Part shown: one piece after another, positions 7,913 to 16,686 of the stretch
Numbering within the stretch: the first letter of the stretch is position 1
How the letters are laid out: the number at the start of each line of letters is the position of its first letter
Origin: Buttiauxella noackiae ATCC 51607
GTDB taxonomy: Bacteria; Pseudomonadota; Gammaproteobacteria; Enterobacterales; Enterobacteriaceae
Direction of reading: 5' to 3'
Length of the DNA: 64,000 bases
NCBI RefSeq assembly: GCF_001654865.1
Contig: NZ_LXEO01000066.1
Span: forward strand, 1 to 64,000
Made by a program: the position numbers and the translations under genes
The notes under the pieces: model-generated
Seen by the model: only the letters and a program-made list of their open reading frames with translations
Database searches by the model: none
Told to the model about the DNA's origin: nothing

Positions 7913-10287
7913 TAAGCTCCTGTTGTTACTGGGTCATTGGCCGCATTAAATTCCAGTATCACCATGGCTCCCCGGTTCAGGTTTGAAGCCAGAGAGATTT
8001 CCCCATCACATTTCTCCAGCAATGAGCGGCAGATAGATAACCCCAACCCGAGTCCAATTTCCTTTGATGTGGTAAACGGTGTGAACAAACGTGGAAGTAA
8101 TTCTGCGGAAAATCCGGGGCCGTTGTCGCTGATGGCGCAACGTATCCGGGTATCAGTTTTCTCGAGCAAATCAATGGTTACGCAGCCCTGGCTTGTCGTA
8201 GCAACGGCATCGAGGCTGTTAACCAGTAAATTGACGAACACTTGTTCCATTTGAATATTATCGGCGTAAATCACCAGCTCTGTTGGCAGCGAGTTCTGCA
8301 ATTGGCAGCGGTCTTTTTTAGCCCGAGCCTGCAACAGCACAATAGCCTGCGTGGCAACTTCCTGTAATTCAATAGCACTGCGCGGGCTTTCAACCGACGA
8401 TTTTCTGGCAAAGTTTCTCAAAGCGGAAATGATGTGGTTCATACGCAGGGTGAGTTTTTCCATTTTTACCAGCCCTTGCGATAGCGGGTTCAATTCACCA
8501 CGCTGCAAGCACATGCGGCTGGTAAAAATATAAGTTCGCATTGCCGAAAGCGGTTGGTTCAACTCATGGGCAAGACTGGTCATTGCCTGGCCCATGACGG
8601 CCATTTTCGCAGCCTGAATCAGCTCATCCTGGGCTCTTTTTCGCTGCTCTATCTCTTGCGCTAATTGCTGATTGTTTTGTGTCAGGGCGAGCGTACGCTC
8701 TTCAACCTGTCGCGATAGTTCCCGCGCGTTGAGTTCCTGGCGCGTAACATCGGTGATGGTAATAATCAATTTTGCGCTATTGGCCTGCTCATAGCGGCGC
8801 AAAAAGAGATGCAGGTAGCTGGGCTCACCTTGGTTATCAATGGCGACAATACATTCACTACAGCCTGAGCATTCAAGTTCGCTACCGGCGATAAATTGCT
8901 GTTCCACTAAGTGGCTCGCCATGCCAGGAAATGCATACCATAACGGTTGGCCAGTTTTCAGGCCGTATGGCGCAAGCAATGCCTGCGCGCTGGGGTTCAC
9001 AGACTCAATGGTGCCATTTGGATAGCAGGTTATCAGGCTGGCATGAGTATTGTTAATCAGGTTGAGCGCATTGGTTTTTTCCATCTTTTTGATTTCTTCG
9101 CAGAAGCGGCGCAAGTTTTCGCCCATTCTTCCGATCTCATCTCGACCAGTGACGGATATCGCAAAATCAAATTCACCTTGGGCAATACGTGTTAAGTCCT
9201 GGCCCAGCAGATTCAGGCGGCGAACCAGACGGCGGCCAATCAAAAACACCAGCACGAAAATACTGATAGTAAGGGCAAGGAATACCACAAGCCCCATCAC
9301 GATTTTTCCGGTCGTGACCATCTTTTGCGTTGTCTTCCCGGCTTGCCCCAACATGTTATTGGCATCGATCACAACTTGCTGAATATTCAGTTGATACTGC
9401 GCTATTGCCTTATCCAGCCGGGGTTCCATTGCTCTGAGCTGTTGATAGTTCGCCACGTCTTCTTGCAGCAACTTATGCAGTGGTCCATCAGGCTTAACCT
9501 GTTCTATCAATTCGCTGAGGATCTGTCTGTAGCTCACGGTCGAAGGATAATCTGCCAGTTTGTTGGTTAGCCGAGCGATTTCTTCAGTTTTGTAACCAAT
9601 AAACAGGAAAGCACTGCTCAAATCCTGATGGTAGTGCTGGGCGATAACCTCGGTCACCAATTGCTGCAATTCGTTCTCTTTGAAGGTCAAATCTTGCAGG
9701 ATGGCAAACTCTTTCACCGCGCTTGCGAAGTTTGGCATCTCTTGTGAGCTTTCCAACATGCCGGAAAGATGCCACTCCACTTCCTGGAGTAAAGGCGCCA
9801 CATCGTCCACCAGATCCTGATGCAGCCACTGAATTTGCTTTTGCAGTTGCTGAACCGCTTGCTCGTATTTGATTTGTTTATTCAGAAGCCCGGCCTGAAA
9901 CTCCACATCCTGCTTCAGGGCGAGGAACTTCAGGCGCTGCTCAGGAGTTTCATTATTTGTTCTGGAACTGATGACGCTGGCATGCTGAATATCATTCAGA
10001 TTTTGGGTGATTTCGCTGTAGAGCTGTTGGTGCTCAGCGTTTGAACGCGTGTCACGGAGTTTGAGTAACAACACCAGCAAATACGAGGTCGCACGTTCCA
10101 GCTGATAAGTGCCGTTAATAGCGGGCAGGCTTTCGTCAACAATTCGCTCTACTTGTTTTTCCAGACGTTCCCAGACTGTCCAGGCTGCAATTCCAGTGCA
10201 AAGTACCAGGGCGGTGAGTACGACGAACGCAATCATCAGCCTTTTGCCTAGTGATGTGGGAAGCCTTAGGGAACGGTTGGCTTTCAT
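7912..10287 (-). CDS. pgtB: Phosphoglycerate transport sensor kinase PgtB
   Basis: A 791-residue inner-membrane histidine kinase. One membrane helix lies at about 18-38, followed by a long coiled helical periplasmic or linker domain. A second helix ('VMGLVVFLALTISIFVLVFL') leads into a HAMP domain, then a PAS-like region, a long coiled coil, a HisKA box with 'LAHELNQPLSAMRTY' and an HATPase_c domain ('NLLVNSLDAV', 'DNGPGFSAELL', 'GLGLGLSICRSLL'). It should phosphorylate PgtA when PgtC reports phosphoglycerate. The start at 10287 overlaps the pgtC stop as ATGA. The named Salmonella PgtB is recorded as shorter (about 670 residues from memory), so the N-terminal boundary there or here may differ. 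Confidence 0.88.
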   Translation of the reverse strand: MKANRSLRLPTSLGKRLMIAFVVLTALVLCTGIAAWTVWERLEKQVERIVDESLPAINGTYQLERATSYLLVLLLKLRDTRSNAEHQQLYSEITQNLNDIQHASVISSRTNNETPEQRLKFLALKQDVEFQAGLLNKQIKYEQAVQQLQKQIQWLHQDLVDDVAPLLQEVEWHLSGMLESSQEMPNFASAVKEFAILQDLTFKENELQQLVTEVIAQHYHQDLSSAFLFIGYKTEEIARLTNKLADYPSTVSYRQILSELIEQVKPDGPLHKLLQEDVANYQQLRAMEPRLDKAIAQYQLNIQQVVIDANNMLGQAGKTTQKMVTTGKIVMGLVVFLALTISIFVLVFLIGRRLVRRLNLLGQDLTRIAQGEFDFAISVTGRDEIGRMGENLRRFCEEIKKMEKTNALNLINNTHASLITCYPNGTIESVNPSAQALLAPYGLKTGQPLWYAFPGMASHLVEQQFIAGSELECSGCSECIVAIDNQGEPSYLHLFLRRYEQANSAKLIITITDVTRQELNARELSRQVEERTLALTQNNQQLAQEIEQRKRAQDELIQAAKMAVMGQAMTSLAHELNQPLSAMRTYIFTSRMCLQRGELNPLSQGLVKMEKLTLRMNHIISALRNFARKSSVESPRSAIELQEVATQAIVLLQARAKKDRCQLQNSLPTELVIYADNIQMEQVFVNLLVNSLDAVATTSQGCVTIDLLEKTDTRIRCAISDNGPGFSAELLPRLFTPFTTSKEIGLGLGLSICRSLLEKCDGEISLASNLNRGAMVILEFNAANDPVTTGA

Positions 10288-11591
10288 TGTGATTTCATCG
10301 CTTGATTTGCAAAAGTAATTGCCTGGTTCAGGTTCTCTTCCACCTGCTTGCGCCACTGGTACATTGTTTTCTCAGCATCCGGATTAAGGTGCTGACGGTC
10401 GTGTATATTACTGAAGTTATTAAGTAAATTTGTTTTAGCCGCGGCTGCTTCATCCAGCGGGATCTGGCTGGCTTTTTCTCGGGCTTTGGTAATAAGGTCA
10501 ATACGCCAGTTCGCCGGGTTCTTTTTCGCTATTTCTTCTGCCTGATAAATCGTTGCCCAAGCCATACGTAATTTCGGTAACTGCTGGGTGATTGCCTGGT
10601 CAAATAACGCATTCACGACGTGTTCCCGGCTGAATAGTAATTGCTGATCCGTCACAAAATCATGCTGTTGTGCCAGTGCTGGCTCGGTGAGTGCCATTTT
10701 ACGCATCTCTTTGGTACTGATAATTTTTTGCCCGGCAGGAGAGAGTAAGTAGTGAATAAAAGATTCAGCCGTAGTGCGGTTTTTTGTCGCGCGTGAAATA
10801 GCAAAATAGGTCGGCAAAATAATGGAGTCAGGGATGTAGTTAAAACCAATATAGCTAAAGCGGCTCTGGCTGTTGTAAGCGTAGCTATCGACGACTAATC
10901 CTGCCGCGGCAAGCCCGCGCGTTATCCCTTCGCTTACACCAAAACTGCGTGCCGTAATAGACGAGATGTTACCGCCAATCTGCATGATAAGCGCCCAACC
11001 TTTCTGCCAACCGAATGTCTGGAGAATATTCTCCAGCATCATGTGGGTCGTGCCGGATTGAGACGGAGCGCTCATCATGACATGTCCCATCCAGACAGGA
11101 GACGCCAGATCCTGCCAATGTTGTGGTTCTGGCAGGTTGTATTTCTCCAGATAACGACGGTTAAACATAATTCCGACACCGGAATAGCCAATAGTTGCTA
11201 CCTGTTTGCTAAGCCCCAATGTATGTGGCTGTAACCATTCTGGTGTCATCGCCAGATTGGGCAGCGGCGCCAGTTGCCCGGCTTTATCGAGTGTATTAAA
11301 GAAAGTCGGTGAGGAAGACATCATCACATCTACGGGCATGCCGCGATTATGGTCGAGCACTCGCAGCGCCGGCAGCGTACGCCGATAGATTATCTCAACG
11401 TTTACATCAGGGTTTTGTTTAACAAAATCGTCTACCAGAGCTTTTACCGGCGCTTCCGAAAATGAGGTCAGCACGGTTAATGATTTGCTGGTGGCAGTGC
11501 CTGGCGAGGTAAAAAATAGGGCTGGCAGCAGCAGGCACAGGAATAAACGACGTACTGTAAACGGGCGGAGGTGACGGATAAATTGGTTCAT
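10284..11591 (-). CDS. pgtC: Phosphoglycerate transport regulatory protein PgtC (periplasmic binding-like)
   Basis: About 435 residues with the fold of an iron(III)/spermidine-type extracellular binding protein. After a basic N-terminus and hydrophobic stretch ('RLFLCLLLPALFF', about 16-28) the mature protein starts near 'SKSLTVLTSFSEAPVKALV'. Typical binding-protein blocks follow: 'VDVMMSSSPTFFNTLDKAG', 'IGYSGVGIMFNRRYL' and 'FISRATKN' style lobes. In Salmonella PgtC works with PgtB in sensing external phosphoglycerate for induction of pgtP. The start is uncertain: 11591 gives the cleanest signal peptide, while in-frame starts further up (11636 and a GTG at 11654) would add up to 21 residues. 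It is first in the pgtC-pgtB-pgtA operon, with four- and one-base overlaps. Confidence 0.83.
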   Translation of the reverse strand: MNQFIRHLRPFTVRRLFLCLLLPALFFTSPGTATSKSLTVLTSFSEAPVKALVDDFVKQNPDVNVEIIYRRTLPALRVLDHNRGMPVDVMMSSSPTFFNTLDKAGQLAPLPNLAMTPEWLQPHTLGLSKQVATIGYSGVGIMFNRRYLEKYNLPEPQHWQDLASPVWMGHVMMSAPSQSGTTHMMLENILQTFGWQKGWALIMQIGGNISSITARSFGVSEGITRGLAAAGLVVDSYAYNSQSRFSYIGFNYIPDSIILPTYFAISRATKNRTTAESFIHYLLSPAGQKIISTKEMRKMALTEPALAQQHDFVTDQQLLFSREHVVNALFDQAITQQLPKLRMAWATIYQAEEIAKKNPANWRIDLITKAREKASQIPLDEAAAAKTNLLNNFSNIHDRQHLNPDAEKTMYQWRKQVEENLNQAITFANQAMKSQ

Positions 11592-11740
11592 AAATATCGT
11601 TATGTGCTGCTTATCAAGTTTTTGGAATAAAGCCATTTTATTTTTGCGGAGCACCTGAGTAACAACTGACGCAAATTCTTTAGCAGGATAGCGCTATTGT
11701 CAGTGATAAGCAGAATGCAAGAAAGGACACTACAGACAAC

Positions 11741-11772
11741 TTTGACTCGTGTTTTTACGCGTTTGAGTCAAA
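11741..11772. promoter_or_regulatory. Inverted-repeat operator candidate in the pgtC/transporter divergent region
   Basis: A perfect 8-base inverted repeat, TTTGACTC (11741-11748) and GAGTCAAA (11765-11772), separated by 16 bases, sits in the 288-base region between pgtC and the divergent transporter. Arm centres are 24 bases apart, a little over two helical turns. It is the most likely binding site for PgtA, which must act in this region. Confidence 0.5.
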
Positions 11773-11879
11773 TCTGACACGAAACCTCGATTTTGAACAT
11801 TCATTGATCCCATTTCTATGATGCGGCTACCACCAGAGCAGCTCTGGACACGTTCGTAATCATTCATGGAGCATGGGAA

Positions 11880-13217
11880 ATGTTAACTTTTTTCAAAACG
11901 CGGGAAGACCTCCCGGTGATGAATGCTGCCCCCGAGAAAATACGCAGCACTTATCGCAAATATCAGTGGCAGGTATTTTTGGGGTTAGTGTTGGGCTACG
12001 CCATGTTTTACGTGGTTCGCATGAGCCTGAACGTTGCTAAAAAGCCAATGTTGGATGCCGGTATCGTTACGCTCGAAGAGCTGGGCGTTATTGGTTCGGC
12101 CTTTTTTATTACTTACGCAGTCGGTAAGTTCTCAAATGGTTTTCTTTCTGATTACGCCAATATAGGCCGCTTTATGTCGGTGGCGTTGGGCTTATCTTCC
12201 ATCTGTACTATCTTCATGGGGATGAGTACCGCCACACTATTGCTGATTATATTGTGGGCACTCAATGGCTGGTTCCAGTCTGTAGGCTCTGCGCCTTCCT
12301 GCGTTTCCATTTTCCAGTGGTTTACCCCAAAACAACGCGGCTCGGTTTACTCAATCTGGGGCGGGTCTCGCAATATTGGAGAAGGGATCTCCTGGATCCT
12401 TACTGCCAGTATCGTAAGCTTCTTTGGTTGGCAAGCCGGGTTTATCGGCGCGGGAATTGCCTCTCTTCTGGCAGCTATCCTGATGTATCTGACACTGAAA
12501 GATCGCCCGCAGACTTATGGCCTGCCGGAACCCGCTGTTGCCTTTGGTGAAAATCCCGAGATCGCCCGCAAAATTGACCCGAAAGAAATTCGCCGCGCGC
12601 AGCTGTTCATTCTGAAACAACCCGTAGTCTGGTTGATTGCAGCTGCGTGCGCTTGCATGTATACCTCGCGCTATGCCATGAGCTCATGGGCGGTGTTGTA
12701 TTTGCAGGAACAAAAGGGCTACAGCCTGATTGATGCAGGTTTTGCTATGTCGGCTTATCCTATAGCCGGTTTTATTGGCGCGATTCTGGCCGGTGTTATC
12801 TCCGATAAACTGTTTAATGCCAACCGCCATATTCCTACTTTGCTGTATGGAATCGCGAATATTGTCGGTATGTGCATGATGTTCTGGGGCCCACAAAGCC
12901 GCATGATGGATGCCGTCGCGCTCACGCTGATTGGCTTTGCTATCGGGGGGCTGGTGGTGTTCCTCGCAGGGTTAACCGCATGTGACCTGATGCCGAAAAC
13001 AGCTGTCGGTGCGGTTAAGGGCTTTATCGGGCTTTGTTCGTATATTGCAGCGTCAATTCAGGAGCTTATCTCTGCCGCACTGATTGACTCTCGGGTACAG
13101 GATGGTGTCACACATTATGACTTCAGCCATGCTCAGTATTTCTGGTTGGGTGCCTCGGTGCTGTCGTTAGTACTGGCATTGACAGTCTGGAATGCGAAGA
13201 AGGTTGTCGATTACTAA
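11880..13217 (+). CDS. Organophosphate:phosphate antiporter-family MFS transporter (PgtP/UhpC-like)
   Basis: A 445-residue inner-membrane transporter with about 12 helices of the organophosphate:phosphate antiporter family. The N-terminus 'MLTFFKTRE' and helix 1 'LGYAMFYVVRMSLN' match the family start, where the conserved Arg of 'YxxR' binds phosphate. The family loop appears as 'WFTPKQRGSVYSIWGGSRNIGEG'. Its position divergent from pgtCBA points to phosphoglycerate uptake, so it fills the PgtP place. By eye, however, the helix sequences follow UhpC-type sensors/transporters at least as well as Salmonella PgtP. It may therefore be a functional replacement or carry another phosphorylated sugar. 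The ATG follows a GGAG-type site, and a strong terminator follows the stop. Confidence 0.85.
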   Translation: MLTFFKTREDLPVMNAAPEKIRSTYRKYQWQVFLGLVLGYAMFYVVRMSLNVAKKPMLDAGIVTLEELGVIGSAFFITYAVGKFSNGFLSDYANIGRFMSVALGLSSICTIFMGMSTATLLLIILWALNGWFQSVGSAPSCVSIFQWFTPKQRGSVYSIWGGSRNIGEGISWILTASIVSFFGWQAGFIGAGIASLLAAILMYLTLKDRPQTYGLPEPAVAFGENPEIARKIDPKEIRRAQLFILKQPVVWLIAAACACMYTSRYAMSSWAVLYLQEQKGYSLIDAGFAMSAYPIAGFIGAILAGVISDKLFNANRHIPTLLYGIANIVGMCMMFWGPQSRMMDAVALTLIGFAIGGLVVFLAGLTACDLMPKTAVGAVKGFIGLCSYIAASIQELISAALIDSRVQDGVTHYDFSHAQYFWLGASVLSLVLALTVWNAKKVVDY

Positions 13218-13223
13218 TATCAG

Positions 13224-13254
13224 AAAAAGGGATACCCATGTGGCATCCCTTTTT
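13224..13254. terminator. Bidirectional terminator between the transporter and the DUF2461 gene
   Basis: AAAAAGGGAT (13224-13233) pairs with ATCCCTTTTT (13245-13254) around an 11-base loop. It has a T-run at the 3' side and an A-run at the 5' side, so it can stop transcription from both convergent genes. Confidence 0.88.
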
Positions 13255-13287
13255 GATTTTTTATTGGAAGAACAGGCTTGTTTGGTT

Positions 13288-14010
13288 CTAGAAATCAAGT
13301 TCCAGGGCAAAGCACAGATAAGCCATCAATTGAGCGCAATGCTGGAACTGCTCGGTGCAAAAATTGATGGCATCAGGCTTGCACAGCTCCTCAAAATCGA
13401 TATTTTTCACCGCGATAAAATCTTTGCGTTTTAATTCAGCTAATAATGGATGAGACTTATCGTAGCCTTTTGGCGGGCGACTTAAGCTATCGCCATCCAT
13501 GATAAACCCCTGGCTTTGTAGCGCCTGTAACGCCTTTTGATATGCGTTGGGGTTCTCATCAATGCATTGGCGAATAGCACTCAGGGCTTTTGATTCGGGG
13601 TGCCAAATTCCGGCGGCAATAAAGCAACCTTCAGGGGCGATGTGGAGATAGAGTCCTGGTGCATGAACGTCTTTGCCCTGGAAATGACGGAACTGAATTC
13701 CGACATTGGTTTTGTAGGGCGTTTTATCTTTGCTAAAACGGCTATCTCGCTGTGGGCGCATAAGACTGCCGCCGACTTTTTTCGGCACGGCAGTGAGCTT
13801 CGATGAAATGGCAAGAATACCGGGCTGCATTTGCTCGATAAACCGCAGGGCAGGGGTGCGCACACTATTTTCGTATTCATCCTGGTGTTCTTTAAACCAG
13901 TCCCGGGAGTTGTTTTGCGCGAGCTTGTTCAGGAATTGCAGACTCGCCGGGCTAAAAGGTGCTTTTGACAATACTGGAGTAGTGGGCGTTGTAGATGTTT
14001 GATTCGCCAT
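13288..14010 (-). CDS. DUF2461 (TIGR02453) family protein
   Basis: A 240-residue cytosolic protein of the DUF2461 family. Recognisable blocks are 'LQFLNKLAQNNSRDWFKEHQDEYE' near the N-terminus, 'RPQRDSRFSKDKTPYKTNVGIQFRH' in the middle (the family hallmark 'R..RDxRFSKDKSPYK') and 'PGLYLHIAPEGCFIAAGIWHPE'. The biochemical role of the family is unknown. The start at 14010 ('MANQTSTTPTTP') is preferred because AAGGG precedes it; an upstream in-frame start would add 22 residues. The low-complexity Thr/Pro N-terminus is probably disordered. It stands alone and ends at the shared terminator. Confidence 0.85.
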   Translation of the reverse strand: MANQTSTTPTTPVLSKAPFSPASLQFLNKLAQNNSRDWFKEHQDEYENSVRTPALRFIEQMQPGILAISSKLTAVPKKVGGSLMRPQRDSRFSKDKTPYKTNVGIQFRHFQGKDVHAPGLYLHIAPEGCFIAAGIWHPESKALSAIRQCIDENPNAYQKALQALQSQGFIMDGDSLSRPPKGYDKSHPLLAELKRKDFIAVKNIDFEELCKPDAINFCTEQFQHCAQLMAYLCFALELDF

Positions 14011-14168
14011 TTTCGTTGAACCCTTATCAGTATTTATAGTAAGTACCAGCGGTAGTGAGCGAGATAATTCATCCACGCCCGCTCAGAGATGGTTAAAGAT
14101 GGTATCAAGTCTGCCATCTTCCGGCGACAGGTTCTGTTCGCGAACGTGGGTTGTTACAAACAGGCATG

Positions 14169-14199
14169 AAAAACAGCAGTAGCCAGCGGTGCTACTGCT
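14169..14199 (-). terminator. Rho-independent terminator of the LuxR-type gene
   Basis: Reading the minus strand, AGCAGTAGC (14199-14191) pairs with GCTACTGCT (14183-14175) and is followed by G and five T. It lies about 45 bases beyond the stop of the LuxR-type gene and probably ends the adhesin cluster transcript. Confidence 0.8.
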
Positions 14200-14241
14200 T
14201 TACGAATTGCGACATCTACTATTCCGCGTAATAAAATTTCT

Positions 14242-14811
14242 TTAATTGGTATGGACAATATAGTTAATGTAATTGTATGGAAGCTTTGTTATATCCTGGA
14301 TCTTTCGAATTCCCAGCTTTTTGAATACACTGCGCTGATGAGCATAAGCTGTTTTTACTGCAATATTTAACCTTGAACTAATAAAATCAACCCGCCCTCC
14401 ATTCATTGTTAACATTAGCACTTCTTTTTCTGACGCAGTTATCCGCGGGAGCAGTACATCCTTATTGCTCACTGGCTTGATTAAATTTATCGCCTGCAAT
14501 AAATCAAACATATGAAAATTCCGAGCAATAGTTGAAAATCTAAATATACTACTTATCTTCCAGCCGAAATTATTTGTTGCAATTATAACTGAAGCATTAC
14601 TTAGATTGAGTTCCATTAACATCGAAAAATTCATGTTTGAATATTCTGATGCGATGATAAAAATATCTCCGGGCTTACTCAATCGGGATACAATATAATT
14701 GCTTTTATTTTGAGTGCTGAGTTTTACACATTGGCAGTCAGCTCTCGACGCAAGAGTGTGTGCGATACCATTATATAAGTAATTGTTTTCCGTCAAAACA
14801 TATATTTTCAT
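14242..14811 (-). CDS. LuxR-type HTH transcriptional regulator
   Basis: A 189-residue DNA-binding protein. The C-terminal quarter (about 123-180) is a LuxR/GerE helix-turn-helix: 'RITASEKEVLMLTMNGGRVDFISSRLNIAVKTAYAHQRSVFKKLGI'. The N-terminal 110 residues look like a receiver-type alpha/beta fold ('MKIYVLTENNYLYNGI', 'GDIFIIASEYSNMNF') but lack a clear acidic pocket and phospho-acceptor Asp. They may therefore sense something other than phosphorylation, as in RcsA/BglJ-like auxiliary regulators. The ATG follows AGGGAG. The gene is AT-rich and lies 104 bases after the exported-protein gene of the adhesin cluster, so it may be its last member and regulator. Confidence 0.8.
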   Translation of the reverse strand: MKIYVLTENNYLYNGIAHTLASRADCQCVKLSTQNKSNYIVSRLSKPGDIFIIASEYSNMNFSMLMELNLSNASVIIATNNFGWKISSIFRFSTIARNFHMFDLLQAINLIKPVSNKDVLLPRITASEKEVLMLTMNGGRVDFISSRLNIAVKTAYAHQRSVFKKLGIRKIQDITKLPYNYINYIVHTN

Positions 14812-14914
14812 AGACTCCCTCTATATACAATTTATAAACCACAGGCAATTAGCGGGCATCCATTTAATAGCTATGTCCATTTTTTAAGTCAGGTGGATTA
14901 CTGGTTTTATATAT

Positions 14915-15790
14915 TTATTTTCTTTTTGTTGTTTTCTTTTCCTGTGGTGGCGCTTTTTCTACTGGGGTTGCTGGTGCTGCTGAAGCAATGATCTCTACAG
15001 GTGAAAAATATTCTTTTCCCAATATCTTTCCATTGCCTAGCCAGACCACTCCTCGTGACACAAGCACTGGTCCTGTCGGTGTAATTTGCAATTCTCTACC
15101 CTGGTTATCAGCCACGCTGACGGTAGATTTAGTGATGGTTTCCGGGCTGTATTTTGCTGTATCAGTGGTATACAGAACTTTCACTAGTCTCAAATACTCC
15201 GGAGCATAGTTATAAACAGTCCTCACCACGCTACGCTGGTAATCATCCCAGGTTGAATTACTCTCACTGGGTAGATTGCCTGCGATGACTGCATATAACT
15301 GTGCTGTCGCCTGTGCCATCGACATTTTAATGCGCATATCACTGGCAAATTTTGCTGGGTTCAGTGTTGTTTCAATAACACCTTTCGCATTCTTATTTTT
15401 ATCATAAAGGTATGAATTATCAGTTGGTTGAGAAAGTGTTGTAGCAACATAAGTTGCGCATGCATAAGCCTGTGCAGGCTGGTTACCATTTACCAATAGC
15501 GAGTTTAAAGAGCCCTGTAGTGGAATAGTACGAACATCAATATTACTCCTCGCCAATAACTCATTTACGTCCTCCTGCGTTTTATCACCGCGCGCTAAGT
15601 CGCAGATTTGCTTCATAATAAAATCATCACGCTTTCCGTTGGCAGCATTCATATTATTTAATGCGTCAACAATGAGATTATATGCAGGAACATTGATGGA
15701 TTTAACATTCAGATCCGATGCTGCCGCAAACACATGACAACTTGTCAGGAATAAAAGACCGCCTGCGGCGGTCTTGATTAGATTTTTCAC
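14915..15790 (-). CDS. Uncharacterised exported protein of the trimeric-adhesin cluster
   Basis: About 291 residues; the family is not recognised. A GTG start at 15790 is preferred: AAGG lies at eight bases, the gap to the preceding stop is only 10 bases, and it yields a standard signal peptide ('MKNLIKTAAGGLLFLTSCHVFA'). The signal contains LTSC, which fits a lipobox, but also a plausible signal peptidase I site after HVFA, so soluble or lipidated forms are both possible. The mature part is helical at first (about 30-200), then beta-rich ('ELQITPTGPVLVSRGVVWLGNGKIL'), ending in an Ala/Pro/Lys-rich tail that could reach peptidoglycan. It is probably co-transcribed with the TpgA-like lipoprotein and the adhesin, which suggests a role in adhesin assembly or anchoring. 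Confidence 0.68.
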   Translation of the reverse strand: MKNLIKTAAGGLLFLTSCHVFAAASDLNVKSINVPAYNLIVDALNNMNAANGKRDDFIMKQICDLARGDKTQEDVNELLARSNIDVRTIPLQGSLNSLLVNGNQPAQAYACATYVATTLSQPTDNSYLYDKNKNAKGVIETTLNPAKFASDMRIKMSMAQATAQLYAVIAGNLPSESNSTWDDYQRSVVRTVYNYAPEYLRLVKVLYTTDTAKYSPETITKSTVSVADNQGRELQITPTGPVLVSRGVVWLGNGKILGKEYFSPVEIIASAAPATPVEKAPPQEKKTTKRK

Positions 15791-15800
15791 ACTGATGACC

Positions 15801-16610
15801 TTATTTACCTGTACGAATAGCAACTACATCAACAGTCATGCGACGGTTAGGTGCCAGACATTCAATAACAGCTGGTGATTTCTTACCCGGGCAAACAACA
15901 CGAGGAGCAGAATCACCCAGACCTTGTGTTTCGATAATTGAAGCTGGGATACCTTTCTCGATTAGCATTTTCTTAACAGACTCAGCTCGGGCCAGAGACA
16001 GTTGCATATTTTTTACTGAGTTGCCGATACGGTCGGTATAACCGGATATCACGACATGTTTACCATTTAAATCTTCTGCCTTGAGATCTGCAGCCAGGTC
16101 ATTAACCTGGGAAACGCCCGAAGCACTCAGTTCTGGGCTGCCAAAAGAAAATAAGCCTTCTGCACTTAGTTCTTTATGCATTGTATTTGCCACGACTTTA
16201 ACCACAGGTTTATTCAGCTTTGACAAGCAGTCGTCAGGTGCAAAGAAGAAGCTTTGCGCCTTCATGTTGGAATCAAATAAAACCTTATATTGGCAAGTTA
16301 ATACCGAGTTATCAGGCTTTGTGAAATGGAAAATATAATCCCACTCTTTCACACGAAAGACACCTTCATCAAAATGTGGGGTGCCAATAAGTTCGTAAAC
16401 TTCAGCCTTGCTCAGGCCCGGTCGCATTTGCTTTAAGTTATCAAGGTTTACGAAACTACCTTCGCTTCTTACTGCATGAGATGCGTCAGGGAATATAGGG
16501 CTATTTGTTTTACCTTGTGAATCTACATTGCTTACAGAGCGCGTACAGGCAGAAAGTAATACAACACCACTGACAATAAGAGCCAGTTTTGCATATTTAG
16601 CGTATTTCAT
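15801..16610 (-). CDS. BamE-like/OmpA-domain lipoprotein, TpgA-like adhesin partner
   Basis: A 269-residue outer-membrane lipoprotein. The signal peptide ends in lipobox LSAC with the lipidated Cys at 22. Residues about 57-100 ('LDNLKQMRPGLSKAEVYELIGTPHFDEGVFRVKEWDYIFHF') match the BamE/SmpA-OmlA fold. The C-terminal third (about 150-265) is an OmpA-like peptidoglycan-binding domain with 'VVISGYTDRIGNSVKNMQLSLARAESVKKMLIEKGIP' and 'CLAPNRRMTVDV'. This architecture next to a trimeric autotransporter is that of TpgA, the Acinetobacter protein that links the AtaA adhesin to peptidoglycan. The role here is inferred from domains and position. It follows the adhesin by 76 bases with a hairpin between, and precedes the exported-protein gene by 10. 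Confidence 0.85.
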   Translation of the reverse strand: MKYAKYAKLALIVSGVVLLSACTRSVSNVDSQGKTNSPIFPDASHAVRSEGSFVNLDNLKQMRPGLSKAEVYELIGTPHFDEGVFRVKEWDYIFHFTKPDNSVLTCQYKVLFDSNMKAQSFFFAPDDCLSKLNKPVVKVVANTMHKELSAEGLFSFGSPELSASGVSQVNDLAADLKAEDLNGKHVVISGYTDRIGNSVKNMQLSLARAESVKKMLIEKGIPASIIETQGLGDSAPRVVCPGKKSPAVIECLAPNRRMTVDVVAIRTGK

Positions 16611-16639
16611 TTTTTATCTCATATTAATTTTGGCGATGA

Positions 16640-16663
16640 TTCCCCGGCATTCTCGCCGGGGAA
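16640..16663. promoter_or_regulatory. GC-rich intercistronic hairpin after the trimeric adhesin gene
   Basis: TTCCCCGGC (16640-16648) pairs perfectly with GCCGGGGAA (16655-16663) around a 6-base loop. Reading the minus-strand operon there is no T-run after it, so it looks like an attenuating or mRNA-processing hairpin that could lower expression of the downstream lipoprotein genes relative to the adhesin. Confidence 0.55.
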
Positions 16664-16686
16664 TTTATTTTATTAATTAAACAGGT

